Notes: a model not told the origin generated them from the sequence alone. A DNA stretch of 25,457 nt from UBA1723 sp018066165 (GCA_018066165.1 JAGHRX010000119.1:1-25457), one strand, 5' to 3'. Positions 1 through 8,118 are shown, counted from the first letter of the stretch. Numbers and translations: made by a program.

Positions 1-10
1 GTTATTGCTT

Positions 11-1660
11 ATGCGAAAACTTTTATCACTTAGTTTAGGTTTGCTTACTGCAGCAAGTTCGTTTGCGGCAGTGAAAACAGTGACCATTCCAGCTGTGCCA
101 GATGGCAAGAAAGCTTGTACTTTTGTAGTCAAGGATATTCCATCGGATTTGGGATTGGAGGAAAATGAGTTGTTTCCTGCTCACATGGGACTTGTAGGAA
201 AAGAATTCACAAAAGATACAACTGTTAGCTTTTGGATTTCCTCTGAGGAGACTCTTGTGTGCAACGTATCTACAGGAAAAAGACCTTCTGTTGTTACAAG
301 AGACACTAGTATTTGTGTCAACAAGGATATCAATCCAGAAGTTTTAGGTCAGTTCACTCCTGGTACATATTGGGGGCAGAATAAGTTTACAGAAAATTCG
401 TATGTAGAAGTAAATTCCACTTGTATAAATCAAGTCACTCCTGATTACATAGTATATTACGATGATTCTATTCCGGTACCTGTTGATCAAGACATGATAA
501 GACCAATTCGTCCTGATTCATTCCACATTGATCCGGATGCTAATCCCGTTATACCTGTTTACGTTCCTTTAAGATACCTATTCACAATAATAGACACAAT
601 AACCGGATGCCAAGCAGCCACAATTGCAAACATCATAGTGAAGGATTGTGAACAAATTCATGTCAACTGGGCCAACTACAACGGTCCAAAAGAATACCGC
701 GGTTATACAAACGATGATTGTTTGTCGTATTTGAGAGAAGACTCAATCATGGCTCTTGACCCAATGGTCAACTGCATCTGTCCACTTCCATTGGATACAA
801 TTGTGGAGAGCACACAGTCGAACGACTCTACATCATGTGCTCACTTCCTATATGATGTGATTGTCAAGTTGGCAGCAAGAAATTACGCCGATACTATCAC
901 TGCCTATACTGTACACGTGTCTTATCCTGCCTTACCATTTGACATGCCGGAAGGATTTGTTCCTAACAACATGGGCAACTGTATTTTCACTGTTCCTGAG
1001 TTTATCATGCCAGAGCCAGATTGCATATGTCCTAGCTTCTATTATTTAAGCGATATGACTCCAAATGCAGGAGACACAATCACAAAGGACACACCAATCA
1101 TATTCACATTTTCATCAGTCTGTGGTGATACCATTATGACTCTGACCGATATCATACTTCCAAAATTGTCTGTTAATGTAGTCAGAGACACTGTTTATGC
1201 TCATTATTCGCTTCCAATCCATAGCAAAGAAATTGTGGATATCACAGCTGAAAGATGGAGTTTAAACATGTTCACACAAACATATGAGTATGGTCCTGTT
1301 CCTTGTATACTTGATGTTTACCGTGATTCTATCATATCTGAAAATAAAGTTTTTGGTTATGGAATTCCTGAATTATATAAGTTAGATAACGGAAATAAGT
1401 CTGCCGACTACTATTACGTAGTAACAGACACAGTTAGCGGTTGCAAGGATTCTGCCTTTGTAAATATCACAGTGCTTAGTATAGACACCACAGCAGCACC
1501 TATTATTCCTGCTGAATTCAGCGAGGTTAAGGGCGACGTCTACACAATCACTGGTGTATTGGTGAAAAAAGATGTCTACTTGAAGGATGCTATGATTGAC
1601 TTGAAGGAAGGCATGTACATCTTCAACAACAAGAAGATTCTTATCAGAAGAAAAGAATAA
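11..1660 (+). CDS. Secreted T9SS cargo protein of unknown function
   Basis: A 549-residue protein. The ATG at 11 is preferred over the in-frame TTG at 5, because from there the N-terminus is a clean signal peptide (MRKLLSLSLGLLTAASSFAA). The body is rich in Asp, Thr and Cys and contains segments like the Ig-like modules found in gliding-associated proteins, for example YYYVVTDTVSGCKDS near the C-terminus. Two CICP motifs lie in the central third (NCICPLPLD and DCICPSFYY). The last 45 or so residues (VYTITGVLV, then GMYIFNNKKILI) match the pattern of a T9SS type A sorting domain, so the protein is probably exported across the outer membrane and anchored or released. No catalytic motif is recognised. 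It is the only plus-strand gene and converges on the Feo operon. Its promoter lies outside the window. Secretion is fairly sure; function is unknown. Confidence 0.8.
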   Translation: MRKLLSLSLGLLTAASSFAAVKTVTIPAVPDGKKACTFVVKDIPSDLGLEENELFPAHMGLVGKEFTKDTTVSFWISSEETLVCNVSTGKRPSVVTRDTSICVNKDINPEVLGQFTPGTYWGQNKFTENSYVEVNSTCINQVTPDYIVYYDDSIPVPVDQDMIRPIRPDSFHIDPDANPVIPVYVPLRYLFTIIDTITGCQAATIANIIVKDCEQIHVNWANYNGPKEYRGYTNDDCLSYLREDSIMALDPMVNCICPLPLDTIVESTQSNDSTSCAHFLYDVIVKLAARNYADTITAYTVHVSYPALPFDMPEGFVPNNMGNCIFTVPEFIMPEPDCICPSFYYLSDMTPNAGDTITKDTPIIFTFSSVCGDTIMTLTDIILPKLSVNVVRDTVYAHYSLPIHSKEIVDITAERWSLNMFTQTYEYGPVPCILDVYRDSIISENKVFGYGIPELYKLDNGNKSADYYYVVTDTVSGCKDSAFVNITVLSIDTTAAPIIPAEFSEVKGDVYTITGVLVKKDVYLKDAMIDLKEGMYIFNNKKILIRRKE

Positions 1661-1706
1661 TCTATTCTTCGGAATCCCTGCCATAATACGACAGGGCACA
1701 AAACAT

Positions 1707-1734
1707 AAGGTTGGCCAATCGGTCAACCTTTTTT
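1707..1734 (+). terminator. Rho-independent terminator, convergent
   Basis: A 10-bp stem (AAGGTTGGCC with GGTCAACCTT, one G-U pair) with loop AATC is followed by a T run. It ends the plus-strand T9SS gene. The stop codon of the minus-strand Cys-rich gene (1723-1725) lies inside the hairpin, so it can also serve that operon, although the T run on the minus side is poorer. Confidence 0.8.
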
Positions 1735-1905
1735 ATTTGATTTCAATTTGCATTCTGAATTACATTCGCAGCCCTCACATTTTGAATTCCGAATTCCACA
1801 TTCCGAATTTTTTCCGCATCCACAGTATTTATCTTTCGATAATAGCCGTTTAATTGCGAAAAATACCGCCACTGCGATTATGATGTAGACAATGATTTCC
1901 TGCAT
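1723..1905 (-). CDS. FeoB-associated Cys-rich membrane protein
   Basis: A 60-residue protein with one N-terminal membrane segment (IIVYIIIAVAVFFAI, about residues 4-18), a short basic stretch, and a tail holding seven cysteines (CGCG, SEC, SKC, EGCEC, SEC). Size, topology and position directly after feoB match the FeoB-associated Cys-rich membrane protein family, small proteins thought to assist Feo iron import, possibly by binding iron. It lies 31 bases downstream of the feoB stop on the same strand, so it is probably co-transcribed. Two oddities: the DNA for the Cys-rich tail contains GAATTCC-type simple repeats (1784-1810) like those seen between genes, and the stop codon lies within a terminator hairpin. 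Family assignment rests on context plus composition. Confidence 0.75.
   Translation of the reverse strand: MQEIIVYIIIAVAVFFAIKRLLSKDKYCGCGKNSECGIRNSKCEGCECNSECKLKSNKKG
1784..1810. repeat. GAATTCC-type simple repeat inside coding sequence
   Basis: Two adjacent GAATTCC units (1784-1797) are followed by CATTCCGAATTT (1799-1810). A diverged relative, CATTCTGAATTA, lies at 1751-1762. All are within the Cys-rich small gene and are translated as part of its tail. Confidence 0.6.
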
Positions 1906-1912
1906 ATATTAC

Positions 1913-1939
1913 GAATTACGCATTATGAATTACGCATTA
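1913..1939. repeat. Tandem direct repeat between feoB and its downstream gene
   Basis: GAATTACGCATTA occurs at 1913-1925 and again at 1927-1939. The second copy contains the feoB stop codon (1937-1939), and the pair makes up nearly the whole spacer to the next gene. Confidence 0.8.
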
Positions 1940-4396
1940 AATAAGGTTTGCAATCTGATAGAACGCAAACGACACTATCCACGCCACCAATGATGTGTAG
2001 CCTACCGCAAACGCAGCCCATTTCACCGATGATTCCTTCGCCAACGCTGTGACTGCCGCTATACACGGTGAGCAAAGCAGGATGAAGAGCATCAAGGTGA
2101 ATGCCACTGTAGGATTGAAGATGTGTGTGCCGTCTTTGTATTGCGCTTTCTGTAGGGCAGAGACTAATTTCTCACTGCCTTCATCTGCGGCTTCGTCGGC
2201 CTGGTAAAGAATACCCATTGATGATACCACGATCTCCTTTGCAGCCAAACCCGTAAGGATGCTGACAGATGTTTTCCAATCAAAGCCAAGTGGCTCGAAT
2301 ACCGGTGCTATAAACTTTCCTATGCTTCCTATGTAGGAATTCTCGCTCTGCACTGACGAACGTAGCAATGTCAACTGAGAATACTCCTCACTACCCTCGT
2401 CGACTTGGGCTATCTTCGCGTCGATCTCATCCAATTCTGGCGACGACGAAGGGAAATAATTCAATGCCCATAGTATGATCGACGCAAGCAGGATGACTGT
2501 TCCCATTTTCTTTAGATACTCTGCCGCCTTATCCCACATGTGGATCAAGACGCTTCTCCACGTCGGAATACGGTATGGTGGAAGTTCCATCACAAACTCC
2601 TCGCTGTTGTTCTTAAACTTAGTCTTCTTTAGCAAAAGAGCAGTAAGAATAGCGAATACGATTCCTATAAGATAGATTAGGAATAGCATCAAACCTTGTC
2701 TTTCTGTGAAAAATGCCCCTACAAGCAATAGGTAGACGGGGAGTCGTGCCGAACAAGACATAAACGGAATCGACATCATTGTGATGATTCTGTCTTTCGG
2801 ATTCTCCAATGTTCGCGTCGCCATGATGGCTGGCACTCCACATCCGAATCCACTCAACATCGGAATGAAACTCTTTCCGTGCAATCCTACCTTGTGCATC
2901 ACTCGGTCCATAATAAACGCTGCTCTCGCCATATAACCCGTGTCTTCCAAGATAGCAATGAAGAAGAAAAGAATCAAGATGTTCGGCAAGAAAACGATCA
3001 CACCTCCCACTCCGGCAATTATTCCGTCGACTATCAGATCTGCAAGAATACCTTCCGGCAAGATGCTCTTCATTCCGTCGCAAATCAACGAAACCAAACT
3101 TTCTATCCATCCTTGCGGATATTGTCCAAGTCGGAATGTAGCCTCAAACATTATGAATAGGAAGAACAAAAGGAATGGGAATCCAAGCCACTTATGAGTA
3201 AGGATTCTATCTGCCTTATACTCCAAATCAAGCGGAGCGTCCTCTTTTTCCTCCAACGTCTCATTCAACGCGCCACGGATGAAGCCGTATTTGGCATTTG
3301 TAATGACGCTGGCGGGATCTTCGTTGTATGTAGAGGAGATTGTCTCACGCGATGCCTCAACCTGCTTCCTAATAGGCTCAAAATCGGCAAATGAGTTTTT
3401 GATCTCAGCCTCAGTATGCTTGTCTCCCTCAAGAAGTTTAAGAATGATATATCTAAACGGATAATCCACCGCAATTTCATTATGCGACGCGATCAACGGT
3501 TTGATTTTCTCAATCTCCTTCTCGATTGTAGCTCCGTAGTTGATGTGGATATGCTTTAGCAAGGACTCTTTCTCCTCGTGGATATTCACGATATGGTCTA
3601 AGACGTGGGTGATTCCCTCACCTGTCTTTGCCACAGTAGGCACACAAGGGAAACCGATAATCTTCTCAAGTTGGTCAAGATCAAGTTTGGATCCGCTCTT
3701 CTCAAGCACGTCGTACATATTCAAAGCCATCACCATACGCACATTCATGTCGATAAGTTGCGTGGTAAGGAACATATTACGGGCAAGATTACCAGAGTCG
3801 ACGACATTGAGAATCATATCCGGATGTTGCTCCGTGATAAACTCACGCACATAAAGTTCTTCGGGAGAATATTCAGTGATGGAATAGGTGCCAGGAAGGT
3901 CGACGAGGTTGATAGTGTAGCCCTTGTGGTAGAAAGTACCAGTCTTCGACGACACTGTCACGCCACTATAGTTGCCGACATGCTCGTGCAGGCCGGTAGC
4001 GTGGTTGAAGAGAGACGTTTTTCCACAGTTTGGATTACCCACCAAAGCCACAGTGATGGTTTTGTCATCAAGAGAGTCGGTATATGAAGTTGAGCGAGAA
4101 GCGTCTTCACTGATAGTGCCCTGGAACGCATATTTCTCATCGTTCTGTAGAGACGCCACGTCGACCACCTCGATATGAGCAGCCTCTGTGCGACGCAAAG
4201 AGACGTGGCTCTGCATCACCTTAAACTCGATTGGATCGTGGAAAGGGGCATTCTTAATCACCGTCACCTTCTCGCCACGGACAAATCCCATCTCCATCAC
4301 ACGATGGCGGAATCCACCCTGACCTTTCACTCTGTAGACAATGCACTCCTTGCCTTGCTCTACATCCAACAATAGTTTTTTACTCTTCGATTCCAT
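1937..4396 (-). CDS. feoB: Ferrous iron transporter FeoAB (FeoA-FeoB fusion)
   Basis: An 819-residue inner-membrane Fe(II) transporter. Residues 1-80 are a FeoA (SH3-like) domain, with MEMGFVRGEKVTVI typical of the family. After a linker comes the FeoB GTPase: G1 GNPNCGKTS at about 120-128, G3 DLPG at 166-169 and G4 NMYD at 226-229. A helical regulatory region follows, and from about residue 400 the polytopic permease with the two Gate-type segments. The fusion of FeoA to FeoB is usual in Bacteroidales. The ATG at 4396 lies 23 bases after the stop of the cytochrome c maturation gene, with no room for a separate promoter or terminator, so it is the third gene of the operon. The small Cys-rich gene follows. 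Confidence 0.97.
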   Translation of the reverse strand: MESKSKKLLLDVEQGKECIVYRVKGQGGFRHRVMEMGFVRGEKVTVIKNAPFHDPIEFKVMQSHVSLRRTEAAHIEVVDVASLQNDEKYAFQGTISEDASRSTSYTDSLDDKTITVALVGNPNCGKTSLFNHATGLHEHVGNYSGVTVSSKTGTFYHKGYTINLVDLPGTYSITEYSPEELYVREFITEQHPDMILNVVDSGNLARNMFLTTQLIDMNVRMVMALNMYDVLEKSGSKLDLDQLEKIIGFPCVPTVAKTGEGITHVLDHIVNIHEEKESLLKHIHINYGATIEKEIEKIKPLIASHNEIAVDYPFRYIILKLLEGDKHTEAEIKNSFADFEPIRKQVEASRETISSTYNEDPASVITNAKYGFIRGALNETLEEKEDAPLDLEYKADRILTHKWLGFPFLLFFLFIMFEATFRLGQYPQGWIESLVSLICDGMKSILPEGILADLIVDGIIAGVGGVIVFLPNILILFFFIAILEDTGYMARAAFIMDRVMHKVGLHGKSFIPMLSGFGCGVPAIMATRTLENPKDRIITMMSIPFMSCSARLPVYLLLVGAFFTERQGLMLFLIYLIGIVFAILTALLLKKTKFKNNSEEFVMELPPYRIPTWRSVLIHMWDKAAEYLKKMGTVILLASIILWALNYFPSSSPELDEIDAKIAQVDEGSEEYSQLTLLRSSVQSENSYIGSIGKFIAPVFEPLGFDWKTSVSILTGLAAKEIVVSSMGILYQADEAADEGSEKLVSALQKAQYKDGTHIFNPTVAFTLMLFILLCSPCIAAVTALAKESSVKWAAFAVGYTSLVAWIVSFAFYQIANLI

Positions 4397-4419
4397 AATC
4401 TTTAACCTATTCCTATATT

Positions 4420-6399
4420 TTAGCCAGCGTAACTATGCATGCCTCCCAACAGATAGTTGACACCGAAATATGTCATTATAATTGATGCGAAACTCACCAG
4501 GATATAAATCTGGAAAGCCTTATCATTCTTCATCCAGGAGATGCTCTCACGGTGGAAAGCCATAGCGTAGATGATCATAGTGATCAAAGCCCACGTCTCC
4601 TTAGGATCCCAACTCCAGTAACTTCCCCACGATTCGTTAGCCCAAACAGCCCCGATAAACATACCGATGGCAAGCATAAACGTCGCAGGATAGAGCAAAA
4701 AGCGATTTAATAGGGCCAAGCGTGTTCCGTGCTCTGTTCCGTGCTCGACGACAGTGTCGTCGAGAGCAAAATCCTTAGCCTCAATCACCAAATACCCCAC
4801 GCTATTAAAAGCCATTATCGCATAAGCCGTATACGAAAGCATCATCAGCGTGACATGGATGCTCATCCAAGGCGACGCAAGGACTGGCATCAACGGAGTG
4901 ATCTCCGGATTCATCATCCCTAATTTGCTCACCAAAAGAGCGAATCCACCGACGAAAAAGCCTGCTGGCATCGCCAACGGAAGTTTCAATCCTGCGATTA
5001 TCGTCGACGCGAAGGCAATCCAACTGATGAAAAGCATCGTTTCGTAACCGTTGCTCATCGGGAAACGACCGGCAACGACTCCTCTCATTGCAAATATTGT
5101 AGAAACTCCGACAAAGATTATTATTGCCGACGCGAATAGAAACCAACGTCGGTATCTGTTCAATTTGCCACACATCAGGCAGACGAACGACAACAGTCCG
5201 AGTGTCAATGAAGCGTAAGCCCATGGAGCAGTGCTGCAATAACGGTTGTAGAGATGCTCAACCTCAAATTTCCACTCTGGATAATCAACGTCGGAAGGGG
5301 CATATTTGATCGCGTATCCACTCTGCAAATCCAGAATCAAACCAATCTTCTCATCGAGAGCATCAAACTCCCTCGTCATCAGTTTGGCTCTCAATCCCTT
5401 ATTCAACGTATCTATCGCTGAATCAAAGTCAAGCACACCGTATTCCGACTTGATCATCTTCTCATGTCTCCACTCCTCTGGAAAGAAAATCCAGCCAGCC
5501 AACACCTGCGTCGCGCTAAACTCACCGTAGCTATCCTTGCCAGTCAACTTACGAGTGAAATCTAAAGCATAAGTTTCCAACGGTGCAATTCTGCCATTAT
5601 AAATGATAGGAATCCTGGAAAAATCATCAGTGTCCTGTGCGACAGAATTGTTCTGTGCGACGGAATAATATTCCGTCGATCCGGCTAATGTTGGCATCAT
5701 CACCATCGCCACCACAGCAAAGCCTTTCCACAACGGATTTCTCAGTATCTGATGGTAATAATTGCGTCTTCCTATAAGGAAAAGGACCATCGAGATAGCC
5801 AGCATCACATACCCAATGTAGGTAATCGTAATGCCGACGGGATCATGGGCTACAATGATGACGCTACCTTTCAAATCTTCATCGTAGGATGATTGAAACA
5901 GACGATAGCCATCAATATCCAGAACCTTATTCATCGAAATTCGGTGAATTCCATTGTTAGACGCACGACCGCACGTCTCTACGATTGATATAAAATCCTT
6001 AGGAGCATCGGTTGCATGGTAATACTCGATCTCAAATTTCTGCAGCGTGATTGAGAATGGCAATCTCATCACACTGGAATTATCCTTGACTGCAAATTCC
6101 AAAGTCTGCCCTTCACGGATATGCATCACTCCACTCTCTGAGAAATGGCTGAACAATGCACCAACCAGAATCACAACAAAAGAGGCGTGGATAAGAATCG
6201 TTGCTATACCCATCGTCTTCCTCTTTGTGAAGATGAGGCAAACAGCTGAGACCACCAAGACCACCCAACCTACAATCATCAACGGATTAGAATAGATTGC
6301 GATATCGCCGACGACGCCAAAAATGGAGAAGGATGCCAAAGCAATCGTGAGGATTGCCAACACCACAAACGGCAAATATCTCAACATCTTATAACCCAT
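4420..6399 (-). CDS. ccsBA: Cytochrome c maturation protein, ResB/CcsB-CcsA fusion
   Basis: A 659-residue multi-spanning membrane protein of system II cytochrome c biogenesis, which brings heme to the outer face of the membrane and attaches it to apocytochromes. The N-terminal third has four membrane segments and a ResB-like soluble loop. A periplasmic region follows, and the C-terminal half is CcsA-like with the tryptophan-rich heme-handling motif WGSYWSWDPKETW (near residue 591) and the end motif FGVNYLLGGMHSYA. The preferred start is the ATG at 6399, which shares one base with the TGA stop of the upstream gene (TGATG), implying translational coupling. A GTG at 6402 is the alternative. At 659 residues it seems compact for a ResB-CcsA fusion. 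No cytochrome gene is nearby, so the client is unknown. Confidence 0.88.
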   Translation of the reverse strand: MGYKMLRYLPFVVLAILTIALASFSIFGVVGDIAIYSNPLMIVGWVVLVVSAVCLIFTKRKTMGIATILIHASFVVILVGALFSHFSESGVMHIREGQTLEFAVKDNSSVMRLPFSITLQKFEIEYYHATDAPKDFISIVETCGRASNNGIHRISMNKVLDIDGYRLFQSSYDEDLKGSVIIVAHDPVGITITYIGYVMLAISMVLFLIGRRNYYHQILRNPLWKGFAVVAMVMMPTLAGSTEYYSVAQNNSVAQDTDDFSRIPIIYNGRIAPLETYALDFTRKLTGKDSYGEFSATQVLAGWIFFPEEWRHEKMIKSEYGVLDFDSAIDTLNKGLRAKLMTREFDALDEKIGLILDLQSGYAIKYAPSDVDYPEWKFEVEHLYNRYCSTAPWAYASLTLGLLSFVCLMCGKLNRYRRWFLFASAIIIFVGVSTIFAMRGVVAGRFPMSNGYETMLFISWIAFASTIIAGLKLPLAMPAGFFVGGFALLVSKLGMMNPEITPLMPVLASPWMSIHVTLMMLSYTAYAIMAFNSVGYLVIEAKDFALDDTVVEHGTEHGTRLALLNRFLLYPATFMLAIGMFIGAVWANESWGSYWSWDPKETWALITMIIYAMAFHRESISWMKNDKAFQIYILVSFASIIMTYFGVNYLLGGMHSYAG

Positions 6400-7571
6400 C
6401 ACGACTTTTCGTTTTCGTCTTCGTTTTCGTTAGCGACAGCTATCGCCTCCATCTCAATCAACCACGTTGGTCGGCAGACAGGAGCCTGGACGATGATAAA
6501 CTGACCGTCGGGCATAATCTTGCGCAGTTCATTATATGCGACCTCGTAATCAGCAATATCTCTCAAATAGACCGTGGCTTGGGCAATATCGTCCCATTTG
6601 CAACCAGCCTCTACCAGCAAAGCATTGACATTCTCAGTCATACGCTTCACCTGACCTTTGATGTCGCCAACATGAAGCACATCTCCTTTAGTGTCGATGC
6701 TCGCTGTACCGCTGATATAGATTTGCTTATAGCCAGAATGATGGACACAGACGCCGCGCTCAAAAGTGACGCCATATTCAATCGTCTTGTTCATATTCTC
6801 AGCGGCATAGAGAATCTGAATCTTATCCGTAGGGATATTCTTCACTGCGTAAGCGTCGAGAATACTCAACACCTTATGATCCTCATACTTGCCCTCGATA
6901 CCAGTGCTGGCAATATAGTGAGTGTCTGGAGTCAAACCATTTTGAAGGAAATTCTCGCGTCGACCTACCACCACACCATTATAATTGCAATCGATATCAC
7001 GAACAAAGAACCAAGTTCGGACGCAATTATCAGCGATATTCATACCATTGTCGGCAAGCATCTTCTCATAACGCTCAAGCTGACGGTGCGTCTGGCTATA
7101 GCTGTCAACGTTAACGTTAGCGTCAACGTAATTATAAGTCCAATAGCACTTATCAATGCCATTGTCGACCAGGATTGTATTCGCGTCGACGGAAGAGATC
7201 TCAATACCACTTTCGAACATCGCAATAGCCTGCACCTTGGATAGAGGCATCGGAGATTGACCGACAATCGAAAGAGCCAAATTCTTATCAGCGAAAGCCC
7301 CCTTCACGCAATCAGCCTGAGTAGCGACGTCGCTAAGGTGGACACGCACGAAGAAAGCAGAGACATTCATCTCCTTCTCAATCTCCTCAATAGCACGACG
7401 TATATTAGAAATTTGCAGTGAAATATCGCCACATCTGTCGACCGTCGGCACAAATGTAGAATGGATGATAGAATGACCTGCATCAGAAGTGTTCGTTTTC
7501 GTCATCGTTATCGTTGACAAAACCGCAACAATCTTATTGCTGTCGTTGAATATTCTTCTTTCGTGTTTCAT
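6399..7571 (-). CDS. Two-domain Rid/chorismatase-like protein
   Basis: A 390-residue soluble protein. The C-terminal part (about 250-380) is a YjgF/RidA-type domain carrying the CRPTWLIEMEAIA signature, in which the Arg and Glu match the ligand-binding residues of RidA. The N-terminal half (about 30-240, with TWFFVRDID) looks like the paired domain of FkbO/Hyg5-type chorismatases, so the protein may bind chorismate or an imine-type metabolite; the reaction is not determined. It is the first gene of the operon with the cytochrome c maturation gene and feoAB. Three period-6 simple repeats are translated within it: TITMTKTNT near the N-terminus, DANVNVD in the middle and NENEDENE at the C-terminus. 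The putative -7 box ends only four bases before the ATG, so the mRNA may be nearly leaderless, or translation may start at Met23 (7505). Confidence 0.78.
   Translation of the reverse strand: MKHERRIFNDSNKIVAVLSTITMTKTNTSDAGHSIIHSTFVPTVDRCGDISLQISNIRRAIEEIEKEMNVSAFFVRVHLSDVATQADCVKGAFADKNLALSIVGQSPMPLSKVQAIAMFESGIEISSVDANTILVDNGIDKCYWTYNYVDANVNVDSYSQTHRQLERYEKMLADNGMNIADNCVRTWFFVRDIDCNYNGVVVGRRENFLQNGLTPDTHYIASTGIEGKYEDHKVLSILDAYAVKNIPTDKIQILYAAENMNKTIEYGVTFERGVCVHHSGYKQIYISGTASIDTKGDVLHVGDIKGQVKRMTENVNALLVEAGCKWDDIAQATVYLRDIADYEVAYNELRKIMPDGQFIIVQAPVCRPTWLIEMEAIAVANENEDENEKS
6406..6435. repeat. Hexamer repeat, 3' end of Rid-like gene
   Basis: Five period-6 units, TTTTCG TTTTCG TCTTCG, then TTTTCG TTAGCG, lie at the 3' end of the Rid-like gene. 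They encode the acidic tail NENEDENE just after the conserved domain ends. Confidence 0.85.
7105..7128. repeat. Hexamer repeat, middle of Rid-like gene
   Basis: Four units, TCAACG TTAACG TTAGCG and TCAACG, are translated as VDANVNVD. Confidence 0.75.
7490..7513. repeat. Hexamer repeat, 5' end of Rid-like gene
   Basis: Four units, TGTTCG TTTTCG TCATCG and TTATCG, resemble the 3' array but are read in a frame shifted by one base, giving TITMTKTN instead of NENEDENE. Confidence 0.8.
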
Positions 7572-7575
7572 ACTG

Positions 7576-7583
7576 CAAATTTA
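7576..7583 (-). promoter_or_regulatory. Bacteroidetes-type -7 box for the Rid-ccs-feo operon
   Basis: On the minus strand TAAATTTG fits TAnnTTTG exactly. A TTTG lies 23 bases upstream as a possible -33 element. Transcription would begin at or next to the annotated ATG (7571). Confidence 0.5.
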
Positions 7584-7701
7584 CTTGATTTGTGCCGTAT
7601 TTGACGCAAACAAGCCACAGAAAATACAACACTGTAAATTTTTCTGCAAAAATAGGATAATGAGGGAAGGTAGGCAATACTCAAAAATGGGGATTGATTT
7701 T

Positions 7702-7726
7702 AATTCATAATTCGGAATTCATAATT
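7702..7726. repeat. AATTCATAATT direct repeat
   Basis: AATTCATAATT occurs at 7702-7712 and 7716-7726, separated by CGG. It lies in the 268-base gap between the Rid-like gene and rpsT and resembles the AATT-rich units near feoB. Confidence 0.75.
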
Positions 7727-7731
7727 GGACC

Positions 7732-7759
7732 TGAAACTTGAAACTTGAAACCTGAAACC
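7732..7759. repeat. Heptamer tandem repeat TGAAACT/TGAAACC
   Basis: Four perfect-length heptamers, TGAAACT twice then TGAAACC twice, lie immediately downstream of the rpsT terminator in its reading direction. Confidence 0.85.
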
Positions 7760-7763
7760 ATTT

Positions 7764-7813
7764 AAACACACAAAAGGTCTCACCTTCCGGCAAGACCTTA
7801 TATTGTGTTTTTT
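7764..7813 (-). terminator. rpsT terminator
   Basis: Core stem AAGGTCT (7774-7780) with AGACCTT (7793-7799), extended after a small internal loop by AAACACA (7764-7770) with TGTGTTT (7804-7810). On the minus strand the core is followed by TTTTGTGTGTTT. The structure could work in both directions. Confidence 0.75.
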
Positions 7814-7839
7814 CTTCGATAGATTCGAGAAATGAAAGA

Positions 7840-8091
7840 TTAGAGCTTGTTAATGTAAACAGCCAACTTTGACTTTAGGTTAGATGCCTTATTCTTGTGA
7901 ATAACGCGGATCTTAGCCAACTTGTCTAGCATAGAGCTAACTTTTGGATAAAGCTCTGCTGCCTCTTTCTTGTCTGAAGTTGCACGTAGCTTACGAACTG
8001 CATTTCTTGTAGTCTTAGCGTAGTATCTGTTGTGCAATCTCTTCTTCTCTGTCTGTCTGATTCTCTTAATAGAAGACTTGTGATTTGCCAT
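7840..8091 (-). CDS. rpsT: Small ribosomal subunit protein bS20
   Basis: An 83-residue basic protein, full length for bS20. It begins MANHKSSIKRIRQTEKKR and ends with the usual NKASNLKSKLAVYINKL segment. It binds 16S rRNA and is needed for 30S assembly. The start codon is preceded by seven A residues and no Shine-Dalgarno sequence, as is normal in Bacteroidetes. Only 27 bases separate it from the tRNA-Glu gene upstream, and no promoter is seen in that gap, so the rpsT message is probably released by 3' processing of the tRNA. A good terminator follows at 7764-7813. Confidence 0.97.
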   Translation of the reverse strand: MANHKSSIKRIRQTEKKRLHNRYYAKTTRNAVRKLRATSDKKEAAELYPKVSSMLDKLAKIRVIHKNKASNLKSKLAVYINKL

Positions 8092-8118
8092 TTTTTTTAA
8101 TAAATGAATTTATATTAG

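Noticed and set aside
2619..3110. Minus-strand 163-codon open frame inside feoB
   Set aside because: It is out of frame within conserved FeoB permease sequence, which is intact across the region.
6354..7244. Plus-strand 296-codon open frame antisense to the Rid-like gene
   Set aside because: It lies wholly over conserved Rid-like coding sequence, starts with a FVFVFVFV run produced by the hexamer array, has no promoter, and its sequence resembles no protein family.
7732..7759. Possible CRISPR or phage-type repeat array
   Set aside because: The units are 7 bases, directly adjacent, without spacers, and no cas gene is present.
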